Of a DNA stretch of 64,000 nucleotides, positions 48,265 through 56,816 are shown one piece after another. Numbering within the stretch: position 1 is the stretch's first letter; each line of letters begins with the position of its first letter. The position numbers and the translations under genes were made by a program. The notes under the pieces were generated by a model that ran no database searches, was not told where the DNA came from, and saw only the letters and a program-made list of their open reading frames with translations. Source of the DNA: Dyadobacter sp. CY261 (lineage in GTDB: Bacteria; Bacteroidota; Bacteroidia; Cytophagales; Spirosomataceae); NCBI RefSeq assembly GCF_021440085.1, contig NZ_JAKCPW010000005.1:248001-312000 (forward strand), in the 5' to 3' direction.

Positions 48265-48650
48265 TTAACAATTTGATTTTGATTCGGTTACCTAACCGAT
48301 CGTTTGTTATATAAACACTTTTCCCGAAAAATCGGACTGCAAAAGTAATAATCTATACTTGATTTACAAACCGTTAGCAACTTTTTTTATTCCTTCCCCA
48401 CCATTCCCGGTCGGGTATTGTCGGGAAGTGGTCAGAAGGTTGTCAGAAAATAATCCGGAAGTAACCGTTGCTCTTTGAGTAAACGGCAGGTCTGAGTAAG
48501 CAAATGCACCAAAAAATCGTGAAATGCTCATTTTTCGAATAAAATTCTTCCTATATGGTATCCCGAATTTTATTTCCAAACGTTGTTTATTAGTATTGTT
48601 TTTCAGAAACCCAAGTGCGCGTCGAATCGTTTGATTTTATACTTTACATT
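48265..48650. other. Divergent intergenic region between rpsL and the PorE-like gene
   Basis: 386 bp. It holds the rpsL promoter at 48340-48370. No clear promoter for the plus-strand gene was found, although AT-rich DNA precedes it. An open frame of 71 codons on the minus strand (48364-48579) has no signal or domain and is not called. Confidence 0.5.
48340..48370 (-). promoter_or_regulatory. Promoter of the str (rpsL-rpsG) unit
   Basis: On the minus strand: TTTG (48367-48370), 19 bp, TACTTTTG (48340-48347), then CAG. This is a full match to the Bacteroidota housekeeping consensus, about 75 bp upstream of rpsL. Confidence 0.85.
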
Positions 48651-50675
48651 ATGAAACTTTTCCGGAGTTACTTTACTCTCCTAGTTTGTTTTGCCCTCTG
48701 TTTATACTTGTCCGGCTGCAATTCGGCGATGCAGGCTTATAAAGACGGCCAGAAGAAATTTGCGAACGGAGAATATGATCTGGCTATCAAGGGTTTTCAG
48801 AAAGCCGCCGAAGCCAACTATGAGCCAGTGCAAACAAGCTACCTGATCGCAGAGTCCTATCGGCTCTCCAATCGCTTTAAGGAATCTATCCCATATTATA
48901 AACAAGCGCTTGACGGCGGCATTACCAATCCCGATGCCCGTTTTCAATATGCCTATGCATTAAAAACCGCCGGCGACTATGCCGATGCGTCAGCGCAGTT
49001 TTCTGAATTTGCAAAAACCCAGAATGTACCTCAGGGCTTGCAGGAGAGAGCATTACGCGAAGTTGAAATTATCCGCATCGCCGACCGTTTGAAGACAACG
49101 AAAATGGAGGTCGAGCTGAAAGATTTGCCATTGAATACCGCCGGGTCCGAGTTCGCACCGACTGTCCTGGGCAGTGAGCTTGTATTTTCTGCTTCTAAAA
49201 AGGAGAAAATTTATACCAATAACGGCCAACAAATGCTGGGGCTTTATAAGATGAATATCGCCTCCGACCCAGGCAATACTCAGGGCAATGCGGTGGTGTT
49301 CAGTCCCAAAATTTTTGCGGAAGACGCGCACGACGCCTCACCCACATTCTCCCCTGATGGGAAAACACTTGTTTTCGCGAGAAGCAACACGGGCAAGAAA
49401 AAAGACATCTCATCGGATGTCGACCTTTATATGAGCCGCAATATCAATGGCCAATGGACACCTCCTGCCCCACTTCCAGTCAACGACTCCCTCGCCTGGG
49501 ACGGATCGCCTGCATTCTCCCGTGACGGCAAAACACTCTACTTCGCATCCAACCGCGCTGGAGGTGTAGGAGGTATCGATATTTACCGTACCAACATGGA
49601 TGCTTCCGGTCGGTTCAGCCGCCCGGTAAACATGGGTAGGGATATTAATACCGCTGGTGACGATATGTTCCCTTACGTGGCCGAAGGCGGAAAACTTTAT
49701 TTCTCTTCCGATGGTCATCCGGGTCTTGGGAAATTGGACCTTTTCTCAGCTACCAGAACCCAGGGGGTAATCACAATAGAAAATATGGGCCTACCGTTTA
49801 ACAGCCCACAAGACGATTTCGGGCTGGTATTTTATCAAAACCTAAACAAAGGTTTTTTCGCATCCAACCGGGATGGTGGCAAAGGAGATGATGACATTTA
49901 CTACTTCGCCGGTCCCGAAGAAGAAGACACGACGAAAGTCGCCAAGCATACCGACCCCAACGACCCTCTTAACCCAAACAATCCGAACTACGTTAATGGA
50001 AAGCCAAAAGTAGTCCGCTACTTCCTTGCAGGGAATGTGGTTGAAAATGGTGAAACCCCTACACCAGTCGATTCAGCAGTGGTGCATATCCTGCCTGATA
50101 CTTCGGATACGCAAATCGCGGAATTCCCGACTGGAAAAGAAGGTAAGTTTGGGAAACAGCCGGTTGAAGAAGGCAAATCTTATCAATTGCTTGTACAACG
50201 GAAAGGCTATATCAGCAAGCGCGAGCCATTCACGATGTCGGGCCGCAATATTCCGCCGATATTTCTGACCAAGGAATTAACGGATACGACATTTAATGTG
50301 ACCATCAAGCTCGACAAGCTGGAACTGAATAAAACATTTGTTCTGGAAAACATTTATTACGACTTGAATAAATACAATATCCGCCCCGATGCGGCAGTCG
50401 AATTGGATAAACTGGTACAGATCCTGAAAGACAACCCGACTATGACCATCGAGCTTAGTTCACACACGGATGCGCGCGCAACCGACGCCTATAACATGAC
50501 ACTTTCGCAAAACCGGGCCGAATCCGCAGTTGCTTACCTGAACACCAAAGGCATCGACGCCGACCGAATGATAGCCAAGGGCTATGGTGAGAGAGAGCTC
50601 ATCATTCCGAATGCGAAAACCGAGGAAGAGCACCAACGCAACCGTCGTACGGAATTCACGATCCTGAGTTACTGA
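48651..50675 (+). CDS. PorE-like OmpA-family lipoprotein (TPR, beta-propeller, CRD, OmpA domains)
   Basis: 674 residues from the ATG at 48651 (lipobox LSGC, Cys23). In order: TPR helices (about 28-115), WD40-like PD40 blades (about 165-430, for example SPTFSPDGKTLVFARS, SPAFSRDGKTLYFASNR, KLYFSSDGHPGLG), a carboxypeptidase regulatory-like fold (about 445-535) and a C-terminal OmpA peptidoglycan-binding domain (about 565-674, with NIYYDLNKYNIRPDA and SSHTDARATD). The same four-part order defines PorE of the type IX secretion system, which tethers the machine to peptidoglycan. A sole blast-free assignment, so the PorE role is inferred from architecture. Confidence 0.85.
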   Translation: MKLFRSYFTLLVCFALCLYLSGCNSAMQAYKDGQKKFANGEYDLAIKGFQKAAEANYEPVQTSYLIAESYRLSNRFKESIPYYKQALDGGITNPDARFQYAYALKTAGDYADASAQFSEFAKTQNVPQGLQERALREVEIIRIADRLKTTKMEVELKDLPLNTAGSEFAPTVLGSELVFSASKKEKIYTNNGQQMLGLYKMNIASDPGNTQGNAVVFSPKIFAEDAHDASPTFSPDGKTLVFARSNTGKKKDISSDVDLYMSRNINGQWTPPAPLPVNDSLAWDGSPAFSRDGKTLYFASNRAGGVGGIDIYRTNMDASGRFSRPVNMGRDINTAGDDMFPYVAEGGKLYFSSDGHPGLGKLDLFSATRTQGVITIENMGLPFNSPQDDFGLVFYQNLNKGFFASNRDGGKGDDDIYYFAGPEEEDTTKVAKHTDPNDPLNPNNPNYVNGKPKVVRYFLAGNVVENGETPTPVDSAVVHILPDTSDTQIAEFPTGKEGKFGKQPVEEGKSYQLLVQRKGYISKREPFTMSGRNIPPIFLTKELTDTTFNVTIKLDKLELNKTFVLENIYYDLNKYNIRPDAAVELDKLVQILKDNPTMTIELSSHTDARATDAYNMTLSQNRAESAVAYLNTKGIDADRMIAKGYGERELIIPNAKTEEEHQRNRRTEFTILSY

Positions 50676-50695
50676 TTTTGCCAAACCATAAGAAG

Positions 50696-50732
50696 GCCCG
50701 CTGCGAACCGATCGATTTCGCAGCGGGCTTTT
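50696..50732 (+). terminator. Terminator of the PorE-like gene
   Basis: Perfect 12-bp stem GCCCGCTGCGAA/TTCGCAGCGGGC followed by TTTTC, 20 bp after the stop. Confidence 0.9.
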
Positions 50733-50854
50733 CATATCCGGCCCTAGCCATGCTGACCGGGCCTTCCAGATCGGATCTTCCAGACCGGGTCATTTTTTGT
50801 ATAATTGCATTTATAATATATCCCAACAAGTAATTTAATTATCAGTTTGTATTA

Positions 50855-52045
50855 ATGGCCCGACGCATTGTCTATTGGTTCAGGAATGATTTAAGGTTGA
50901 AGGATAACCAGGCACTTTTTTCTGCCGTTGGCTCCGCCGATGAAATCATTCCAATATATGTTTTTGATCCCCGTCAATTTGAAAAAACAAAACTTGGCTT
51001 CCGTAGAACGAGTGCATTACGCGCCCATTTCCTGATCGAATCCGTCGCGGAACTTCGCCAGAATATCCGGCAAAAAGGGGGCGACCTGCTCATACGTACC
51101 GGCACGCCCGAAAGCATCGTCTCTCAACTCGCTGAAGACTACAATGCAGACTATGTTTACACAAGCAAGGAAATCGCGCCGCAGGAAACCCGCATCGAAT
51201 CCTCGTTGAGCAAAAACCTCAAAATTGCAAACGTGGATATCAAACTGTTCTGGATGGACACGATGATCAATGCATTCGATCTGCCCTTTCCGGTTTCCAA
51301 ACTACCTTCCGGCTTTGCCGAGTTTGCACAGCGGCTGATTAACGACTTTAAAATTAAGGATCAATTTCCTACGCCGGAAAAGATCGTATTGCCTGCCGGC
51401 TACGAAGCAGGCGTTCTTCCCGGACTGGCCGAACTGGGAATCGACCCGAAGGAAAGCCCGTCGACATTACCTGTCGATTTGGCGGGCGGGGAAACACGGG
51501 CACTTTCTGTATTGAAACATTACATAGAAAATTTTGTCAAACAGGGCATTCCCTACCCGTCTCAAGAACCGCTTACAGATACACGGCTATCCGACTGGCT
51601 GTCGCTGGGCTGTATTTCGGCATCTTACATTTATCGCGGCGTCAAAGTTGCCCAGTCTCACGCCGCAAGTGAGGACGCGATCATTAGCAACCTTTTGAAA
51701 CGGGAGTTTTTTCATTGGACGCTATTACGATACGGCCCACGGATGTTTAAGCCGAGCGGCGTTAAACACCATTTCGACCGGCGCTGGGCTAACAACCATG
51801 CTACTTTTGAAAAATGGATCCATGGACAAACTCCTGACGAATCCGTGAATGCCATTATTCATAAATTGGATGCAACTGGCTTCATTACTGCTGCGGAGCG
51901 GGAAACTGCTGCCCGATACCTAGTCGATGATCTGGATATCAATTGGACCTGGGGTGCCATGTATTTCGAAAGCCTCCTGATGGACTATGAAGCGTCGGTC
52001 AACTGGTGCCGCTGGAACAACATAGCGGGTGTGGGGGAAGATTAA
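50855..52045 (+). CDS. Photolyase/cryptochrome-family protein, divergent and C-terminally short
   Basis: 396 residues. The N-terminal photolyase domain (about 3-130) starts RRIVYWFRNDLRLKDNQAL, and the FAD-binding region (about 200-396) has SDWLSLGCISASYIYR and REFFHWTLLRYGPRMF. The closest relatives by eye are cryptochrome-DASH proteins. Two things are odd: the usual M-R-E-L...N-R-G-R FAD-contact stretch reads IIHKLDATGF-ITAAERET, and the protein stops at NNIAGVGED, lacking the last 30-50 residues that normally follow AGVG-(N/D)-D-P-R. No frameshift remnant is seen after the stop. It may repair DNA, sense light or do neither. Confidence 0.85.
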   Translation: MARRIVYWFRNDLRLKDNQALFSAVGSADEIIPIYVFDPRQFEKTKLGFRRTSALRAHFLIESVAELRQNIRQKGGDLLIRTGTPESIVSQLAEDYNADYVYTSKEIAPQETRIESSLSKNLKIANVDIKLFWMDTMINAFDLPFPVSKLPSGFAEFAQRLINDFKIKDQFPTPEKIVLPAGYEAGVLPGLAELGIDPKESPSTLPVDLAGGETRALSVLKHYIENFVKQGIPYPSQEPLTDTRLSDWLSLGCISASYIYRGVKVAQSHAASEDAIISNLLKREFFHWTLLRYGPRMFKPSGVKHHFDRRWANNHATFEKWIHGQTPDESVNAIIHKLDATGFITAAERETAARYLVDDLDINWTWGAMYFESLLMDYEASVNWCRWNNIAGVGED

Positions 52046-52140
52046 GTTACTTGGTTTTCACTTCAAAACCCACTATCCTGTGCAAATAAGACCATAATGG
52101 CTCAGGGAACCGGCTATGTAGTTTTTCTTAAAGATTTTGC

Positions 52141-52148
52141 TAGCTTTG
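52141..52148 (+). promoter_or_regulatory. -7 box of the LemA-TPM operon
   Basis: Plus-strand TAGCTTTG, 44 bp upstream of the LemA start, matching TAnnTTTG. A T-rich block precedes it at the -33 distance. Confidence 0.5.
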
Positions 52149-52192
52149 GTCAACTTTGAACCACATCCAATAACTCTAAACGGAATATCAAA

Positions 52193-52774
52193 ATGTCAAA
52201 AGGACTCATTGCAGTTATCGTCGTAGTTCTGATTCTCGGATTCGTTGGCTGCGGTAAATATAATGGCCTCGTGCAAAAAGATGAGGTTGTAAAAGAATCA
52301 TGGGCAGGTGTAGAAAGTCAATATCAACGCCGTGCGGATCTGATCCCGAACCTGGTGAATACTGTGAAAGGCGCCGCGGATTTTGAGAAAAGCACATTGA
52401 CTGCCGTAATTGAAGCGCGCAGCAAAGCAACACAAACTACCATCAGTGCAGATCAGCTTACCCCTGAAAATATCGCCAAATTCCAAGCAGCCCAGGATCA
52501 GCTAAGTGGTTCATTGTCCCGCCTGCTCGTTTCGGTCGAACAATATCCTAATTTGAAAGCCAACCAAAACTTCCTTGAATTACAGGCTCAGCTCGAAGGC
52601 ACTGAAAACCGCATTTCGGTTGAACGCGGTAAGTTCAATACAGTTGTAAAAGACTACAACCAGGAAGTCCGCACATTCCCGACCAATCTCTTCGCCGGGG
52701 TCTTCGGATTCGCGCAGAAAGGCTACTTCACGGCTGCTCCCGGCTCGGACAAAGCGCCTACCGTACAATTCTAA
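52193..52774 (+). CDS. LemA-family lipoprotein
   Basis: 193 residues; hydrophobic N-terminus with a lipobox-like GFVGC (Cys20). The LemA helical domain follows: YNGLVQKDEVVKESWAGVES, QRRADLIPNLVNTVKGAADF, LSRLLVSVEQYPNLKANQNF, and FNTVVKDYNQEVRTFPTNLF. LemA proteins are helical membrane-associated proteins, often encoded next to TPM proteins as here; their job is not well known. Confidence 0.93.
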   Translation: MSKGLIAVIVVVLILGFVGCGKYNGLVQKDEVVKESWAGVESQYQRRADLIPNLVNTVKGAADFEKSTLTAVIEARSKATQTTISADQLTPENIAKFQAAQDQLSGSLSRLLVSVEQYPNLKANQNFLELQAQLEGTENRISVERGKFNTVVKDYNQEVRTFPTNLFAGVFGFAQKGYFTAAPGSDKAPTVQF

Positions 52775-52843
52775 AATCTGCGCCGGGCTCCTTATCAAGT
52801 CCGGCGCAAACATTTTATCACTCATTTAGAAGCAACCCGGCCA

Positions 52844-53287
52844 ATGGCAACCGAACCCCAATTTTTCACCGAAGAAGAGCAGCAATATATTATTGAAGCA
52901 ATTCAGGAAGCGGAAAAGCAAACTTCCGGGGAAGTGAAAGTGCATATAGAGCCGAAATGCCCATCACCCGATGTTATGGAACGGGCCAAGGAGATCTTTC
53001 TTTTTCTTAATCTGCATCAGACAGCCGAACGCAACGGGGTACTATTCTATCTCGCTCACGAAGACCATAAGTTTGCAGTGCTCGGCGACAAAGGTATCAA
53101 CGAAAAAGTGCCTGCCGATTTCTGGAACAGCACGAAGGATTTGCTTCTCAGCCATTTCAAAGTCGGCGAATTCAAGGAAGGACTCCGTCGTGGGATCATC
53201 GAGGCGGGCGTACAATTGAAGACCCATTTCCCTTACCAGTCCGGCGACATCAACGAACTTCCGGACGATATTTCGTTTGGTCATTAA
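52844..53287 (+). CDS. TPM-domain protein without signal peptide
   Basis: 147 residues, one TPM (DUF477-like) domain: EEEQQYIIEAIQEAEKQTSG, EVKVHIEPKCPSPDVMERAK, LAHEDHKFAVLGDKGINEKV. The domain lacks both a signal peptide and a membrane segment, so it is probably cytosolic, unlike its neighbour. It ends 4 bp before the next start. Confidence 0.88.
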   Translation: MATEPQFFTEEEQQYIIEAIQEAEKQTSGEVKVHIEPKCPSPDVMERAKEIFLFLNLHQTAERNGVLFYLAHEDHKFAVLGDKGINEKVPADFWNSTKDLLLSHFKVGEFKEGLRRGIIEAGVQLKTHFPYQSGDINELPDDISFGH

Positions 53288-53291
53288 CCCT

Positions 53292-54074
53292 ATGAAGCAA
53301 TTCATCATTTCTATACTGCTTACCGTTGCGGCCTTGGCTGGTGTGCAGGCGCAGGACATTCCGCCCCGTCCCGATCCGCCGAAGCTTGTCAACGACCTGG
53401 CTAACCAGCTCAACCCCAACGAGCGGGCCATGCTGGAACAAAAGCTGGTCGCGTACAACGACTCGACATCCTCCCAAATCGTGGTCGTCACAGTGCCCAC
53501 ATTGGGAGATTACCCCATTGCCGACTATGCATTCAAACTTGGTACCACGTGGGGTGTTGGACAAAAGGGTAAAAACAACGGTATAGTATTGCTCTGGGCA
53601 CCCAACGAACGAAAAGTGTTCATTGCCACAGGTTACGGCCTTGAAGGTGCCATCCCGGATGCTATTGCCAAGCGCATCGTCTCGCAGGTTATTACGCCCC
53701 AATTCAAAGCTGGGCAGTTCTACCAGGGCCTCAGCGACGGCGTGGATACGATATTTAAATATGCCACCGGCGAATACAAGGCCGATCCCAAGGAAGACAA
53801 TGGAGATGGTAAAGGCTTTTCTCCCCTGCTGATCGTCCTTGTTGTATTTGTAGTAATTCTCATCATTATGTTCCGCAATCGAGGTGGCGGCGGAGGCAAC
53901 AGAGGCTATCGCGATAGCGGCATTCCACCAATATTCTTTCCCTACACCACGCATTCAGGCCGTGGCAGCAGCTCCGGAAATTGGGGTGGTGGCTTCGGAG
54001 GAGGCGATGGCGGTGGATTTGGTGGATTTGGTGGTGGCAGTTTTGGCGGCGGTGGTGCCGGGGGGGATTATTAG
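53292..54074 (+). CDS. Exported TPM-domain protein with membrane anchor and Gly-rich tail
   Basis: 260 residues from the ATG at 53292: signal peptide (about 1-20, ending VQAQD), TPM domain (about 30-165: LVNDLANQLNPNERAMLEQK, NNGIVLLWAPNERKVFIATG, GLEGAIPDAIAKRIVSQVIT), one membrane segment (about 180-197) and a Gly/Ser/Arg tail of GGG and FGG units to the end. This is the common TPM membrane form; it completes the LemA-TPM-TPM operon. Function is not established. Confidence 0.92.
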   Translation: MKQFIISILLTVAALAGVQAQDIPPRPDPPKLVNDLANQLNPNERAMLEQKLVAYNDSTSSQIVVVTVPTLGDYPIADYAFKLGTTWGVGQKGKNNGIVLLWAPNERKVFIATGYGLEGAIPDAIAKRIVSQVITPQFKAGQFYQGLSDGVDTIFKYATGEYKADPKEDNGDGKGFSPLLIVLVVFVVILIIMFRNRGGGGGNRGYRDSGIPPIFFPYTTHSGRGSSSGNWGGGFGGGDGGGFGGFGGGSFGGGGAGGDY

Positions 54075-54105
54075 TATGCCAGATATGAGATTAAGTGATG
54101 GGCGG

Positions 54106-54136
54106 GGGCGGAAGCTTCCGCCCATTTCTGCTTTTT
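54106..54136 (+). terminator. Terminator of the LemA-TPM-TPM operon
   Basis: Perfect palindrome GGGCGGAAGCTTCCGCCC (54106-54123), then ATTTCTGCTTTTT. Confidence 0.75.
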
Positions 54137-54219
54137 GTCCCAAGGATACTGCGTATAGCATGGCACGCTTTTTTGAACATAATCCATAAACTATATCACC
54201 AAAACCTAAACAACTATTT

Positions 54220-55128
54220 ATGGAAAGGAAAAGTAACACCGGTCTGGTGATCGGATTGATCCTAATGACCATTGTCGCAGCCGTGTTCGGATACCTTTAT
54301 TATAAGGAACACAACATCACACAAAAACAGGAAACTGACCTGACAGCAAGGGTAAGTGAACTGGCAGCCTCCGAAATCAAACTCGACTCCATTTCTAAAC
54401 AGCTCGACGCGCGCATCCTCGAAGTACAGGGCCTTGGTGGCGATGTTGCCGAATTGCAAAAAGTGAAAGCCTCGCTCGAAAACGATCGTGCCGCATTGCG
54501 TAAAGGCAACATGACAATGGGTCGGAAAATCAAGGAATATGAGGATTTTCTCACCAAAAAGGACACCGAGATTGCACAGCTTCGTGAAGAAAACCAGCAG
54601 CTGATCAGCCAAAACGAAACATTAGCCCAGGAAAAAACCGAGTTACAAACCAGCCGCCAGGTTGTTCGTGACTCGTTGAGCGGCGTTGTCGAGAAAAATA
54701 CAGAACTGGAATCAAAAGTCACGATGGCTGCGGCGTTGCGTGCGCGTAACGTGAAAGTATATGCAGTTTCTTCCAAAGGGAAAGTGCGTGAGGGCGAAAA
54801 TGTCAAATCCAAAAGAGTGGATAAGGTAAGGGTAGACTTTATTCTTGAGAAGAACCCTCTTACATTGAGCGACAACAAGACGATCTATATGCGTATCATC
54901 GACCCAAGCGGCGCTACCATATCCGATAGCAAAACCGGCTCCGGTGTTTTCCAGTACAACGGACAGGAACAGGGGTATACTATTAGTAAGGAAGTGGCGT
55001 ATTCCAACAATAACCAGGATGTTAGCATCCTGTATGACCGCGACGCGCCATTCACATCCGGCAAGTACACCATAGAGCTTTACGCGGAAGGCTTTTCAGT
55101 AGGCGAAGGATCATTTTCGGTCAAGTAA
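54220..55128 (+). CDS. Membrane-anchored coiled-coil protein with C-terminal beta domain (paralogue of 22448-23401)
   Basis: 302 residues: membrane segment (about 9-26), coiled coil (about 30-170) and C-terminal beta-rich domain (about 180-302). Shared with its paralogue: FGYLY, KLDSIS, LGGDV, IKEYEDFLTKKD, IAQL, KRVDKVRV, TGSGVF, SNNNQ, GKYTIELYAEGFS. There is no catalytic motif. It has its own strong terminator and lies outside the TPM operon. Confidence 0.82.
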   Translation: MERKSNTGLVIGLILMTIVAAVFGYLYYKEHNITQKQETDLTARVSELAASEIKLDSISKQLDARILEVQGLGGDVAELQKVKASLENDRAALRKGNMTMGRKIKEYEDFLTKKDTEIAQLREENQQLISQNETLAQEKTELQTSRQVVRDSLSGVVEKNTELESKVTMAAALRARNVKVYAVSSKGKVREGENVKSKRVDKVRVDFILEKNPLTLSDNKTIYMRIIDPSGATISDSKTGSGVFQYNGQEQGYTISKEVAYSNNNQDVSILYDRDAPFTSGKYTIELYAEGFSVGEGSFSVK

Positions 55129-55152
55129 CGCATTTCGTAAACCGTGTCTTCA

Positions 55153-55190
55153 AAGCGGTAGCAGTGTTCGGCACTGCTACCGCTTTTATT
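55153..55190 (+). terminator. Terminator of the coiled-coil protein gene
   Basis: Perfect 14-bp stem AAGCGGTAGCAGTG/CACTGCTACCGCTT (55153-55185) with a 5-nt loop, followed by TTATTTT. Confidence 0.92.
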
Positions 55191-55285
55191 TTGCCAAGTG
55201 ATTAAATTTTTCCTATAATTCCTATCTTGCACGACCAAAACATATTGTTTACAACCCCAAAAACCAAATAAAACACTTCTCTTCT

Positions 55286-56779
55286 ATGTCTTCACAGATT
55301 TCCCAAAAACATCCCAAAGGGCTGTATGTCTTGTTCTTTGCCGAAATGTGGGAACGTTTCAGCTACTATGGCATGCGGGCTATTCTTCTGCTTTTTCTGC
55401 TTGATAATATCAGGGGAGGAATGGGAATGAGTGCGGCCGAAGGGACCGCTATTTACGGCCTTTATACTGCTTCGGTATACCTGCTTACTTTGCCTGGCGG
55501 TTGGCTGGCGGATAATATTCTCGGTCAGAAAAAAGCCATCTGGTATGGGGGCATCGTTATTATGCTAGGACACATTATCCTGGCAATTCCAGGCGGCTCC
55601 GTCATCTTCTTTCTGGGGCTAAGCACCGTCGCCGTCGGTACCGGACTTCTTAAACCCAACATCAGCTCTATTGTTGGCGAACTCTATCCCGAAGGCGGTG
55701 CACGTCGTGATGCAGCATTTTCCATCTTTTATATGGGCATCAACCTCGGTTCCTTCCTCGGCATTGCTATCGTGGGTTACCTCGGTGAAAAAGTCAATTG
55801 GCATATGGGCTTCGGGGCCGCAGCTGTGGGAATGCTCTTAGGTTTGATCGTATTCCGGTTTGGCAGCGCCAAACACCTGAAAGGCCTCGGCGATGTACCT
55901 GCCGGGAAAGAGGTGGGTGAAGAAGTTACCGCATCGCAATCGGGCAAGAGCAAAATGCTCGGTTACGGATTAATTGCATTGCTGGTCGTGTTCCTGATCG
56001 TTCTTCAATCCTCGGGCACTATCGACATGACCACCGCGCAAGGCCTCGCACAGGGCGCAGGTGTCATTATCGTATCAATTTCCGCTGCCTACTTCCTGTT
56101 TATACTCGTCGCAGGCGGGCTTACAACTGTGGAGAAATACCGCGTCGGCGTGCTGATCATCCTTTTCCTCGCCATCGCACTATTCTGGGCGGGTTATGAG
56201 CAGGCCGGCACTTCATTGCAGATCTTTGCAGAGCGCCACACCCAAAGAATGGTTGGCGGCTGGGAAGTACCATCCAGCTGGTTCCAAAATTTCCAGCCTA
56301 CTTTCGTATTGATTTTTGCGCCGGTACTCGCAAGTTTGTGGATATCGCTTTCGTCAAGAAACCGCAACCCGTCTATTCCGGTCAAGTTTGCTATGGGTTT
56401 GATATTGCTTGGTCTAAGCTTCTTCGTAATGGTGGCGGCTTCCAACATTGCTGTTAAAGGCGAGCTTGCTTCGCCGTTTTTCCTCACCTTTACTTACTTC
56501 CTGCATACCATCGGCGAGTTGTGCGTAAGCCCTGTTGGTTTAAGCTCTTATACCAAACTAGCCCCGAAACGCTATGTCAGCCAACTAATGGGTATCTGGT
56601 TTGTAGGCGCTTCACTCGGTAACCTCATTGCGGGGATCTTCGCAGGCGGTTTTGACGAAGAAAACATCTTGCAAATGCCCGCACTGTTCAGCCAGGTGGC
56701 CATTATTACAACGATCTTCGGCCTCATATTGCTCGTGTTCTGGAAACCGATCAAAGGCTGGATGGGCGGAATCCACTAA
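55286..56779 (+). CDS. POT-family proton-dependent peptide transporter
   Basis: 497 residues, MFS fold with about 14 predicted membrane segments. The PTR2 signature is seen: HPKGLYVLFFAEMWERFSYY (E-x-x-E-R-F-type motif) near the N-terminus and FSIFYMGINLGSFLG later. POT carriers import di- and tripeptides with protons. It is followed by an M13 peptidase gene 37 bp on, on the same strand, so the pair may be co-transcribed and linked to peptide use. Confidence 0.93.
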   Translation: MSSQISQKHPKGLYVLFFAEMWERFSYYGMRAILLLFLLDNIRGGMGMSAAEGTAIYGLYTASVYLLTLPGGWLADNILGQKKAIWYGGIVIMLGHIILAIPGGSVIFFLGLSTVAVGTGLLKPNISSIVGELYPEGGARRDAAFSIFYMGINLGSFLGIAIVGYLGEKVNWHMGFGAAAVGMLLGLIVFRFGSAKHLKGLGDVPAGKEVGEEVTASQSGKSKMLGYGLIALLVVFLIVLQSSGTIDMTTAQGLAQGAGVIIVSISAAYFLFILVAGGLTTVEKYRVGVLIILFLAIALFWAGYEQAGTSLQIFAERHTQRMVGGWEVPSSWFQNFQPTFVLIFAPVLASLWISLSSRNRNPSIPVKFAMGLILLGLSFFVMVAASNIAVKGELASPFFLTFTYFLHTIGELCVSPVGLSSYTKLAPKRYVSQLMGIWFVGASLGNLIAGIFAGGFDEENILQMPALFSQVAIITTIFGLILLVFWKPIKGWMGGIH

Positions 56780-56816
56780 GTTTCTTTACATACTTCAAAA
56801 ACAAATCCAGTCAACG

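Noticed and set aside
48364..48579. 71-codon open frame in the rpsL/PorE spacer
   Set aside because: It overlaps the rpsL promoter region, has no signal or motif, and is preceded by no promoter or ribosome-binding site.
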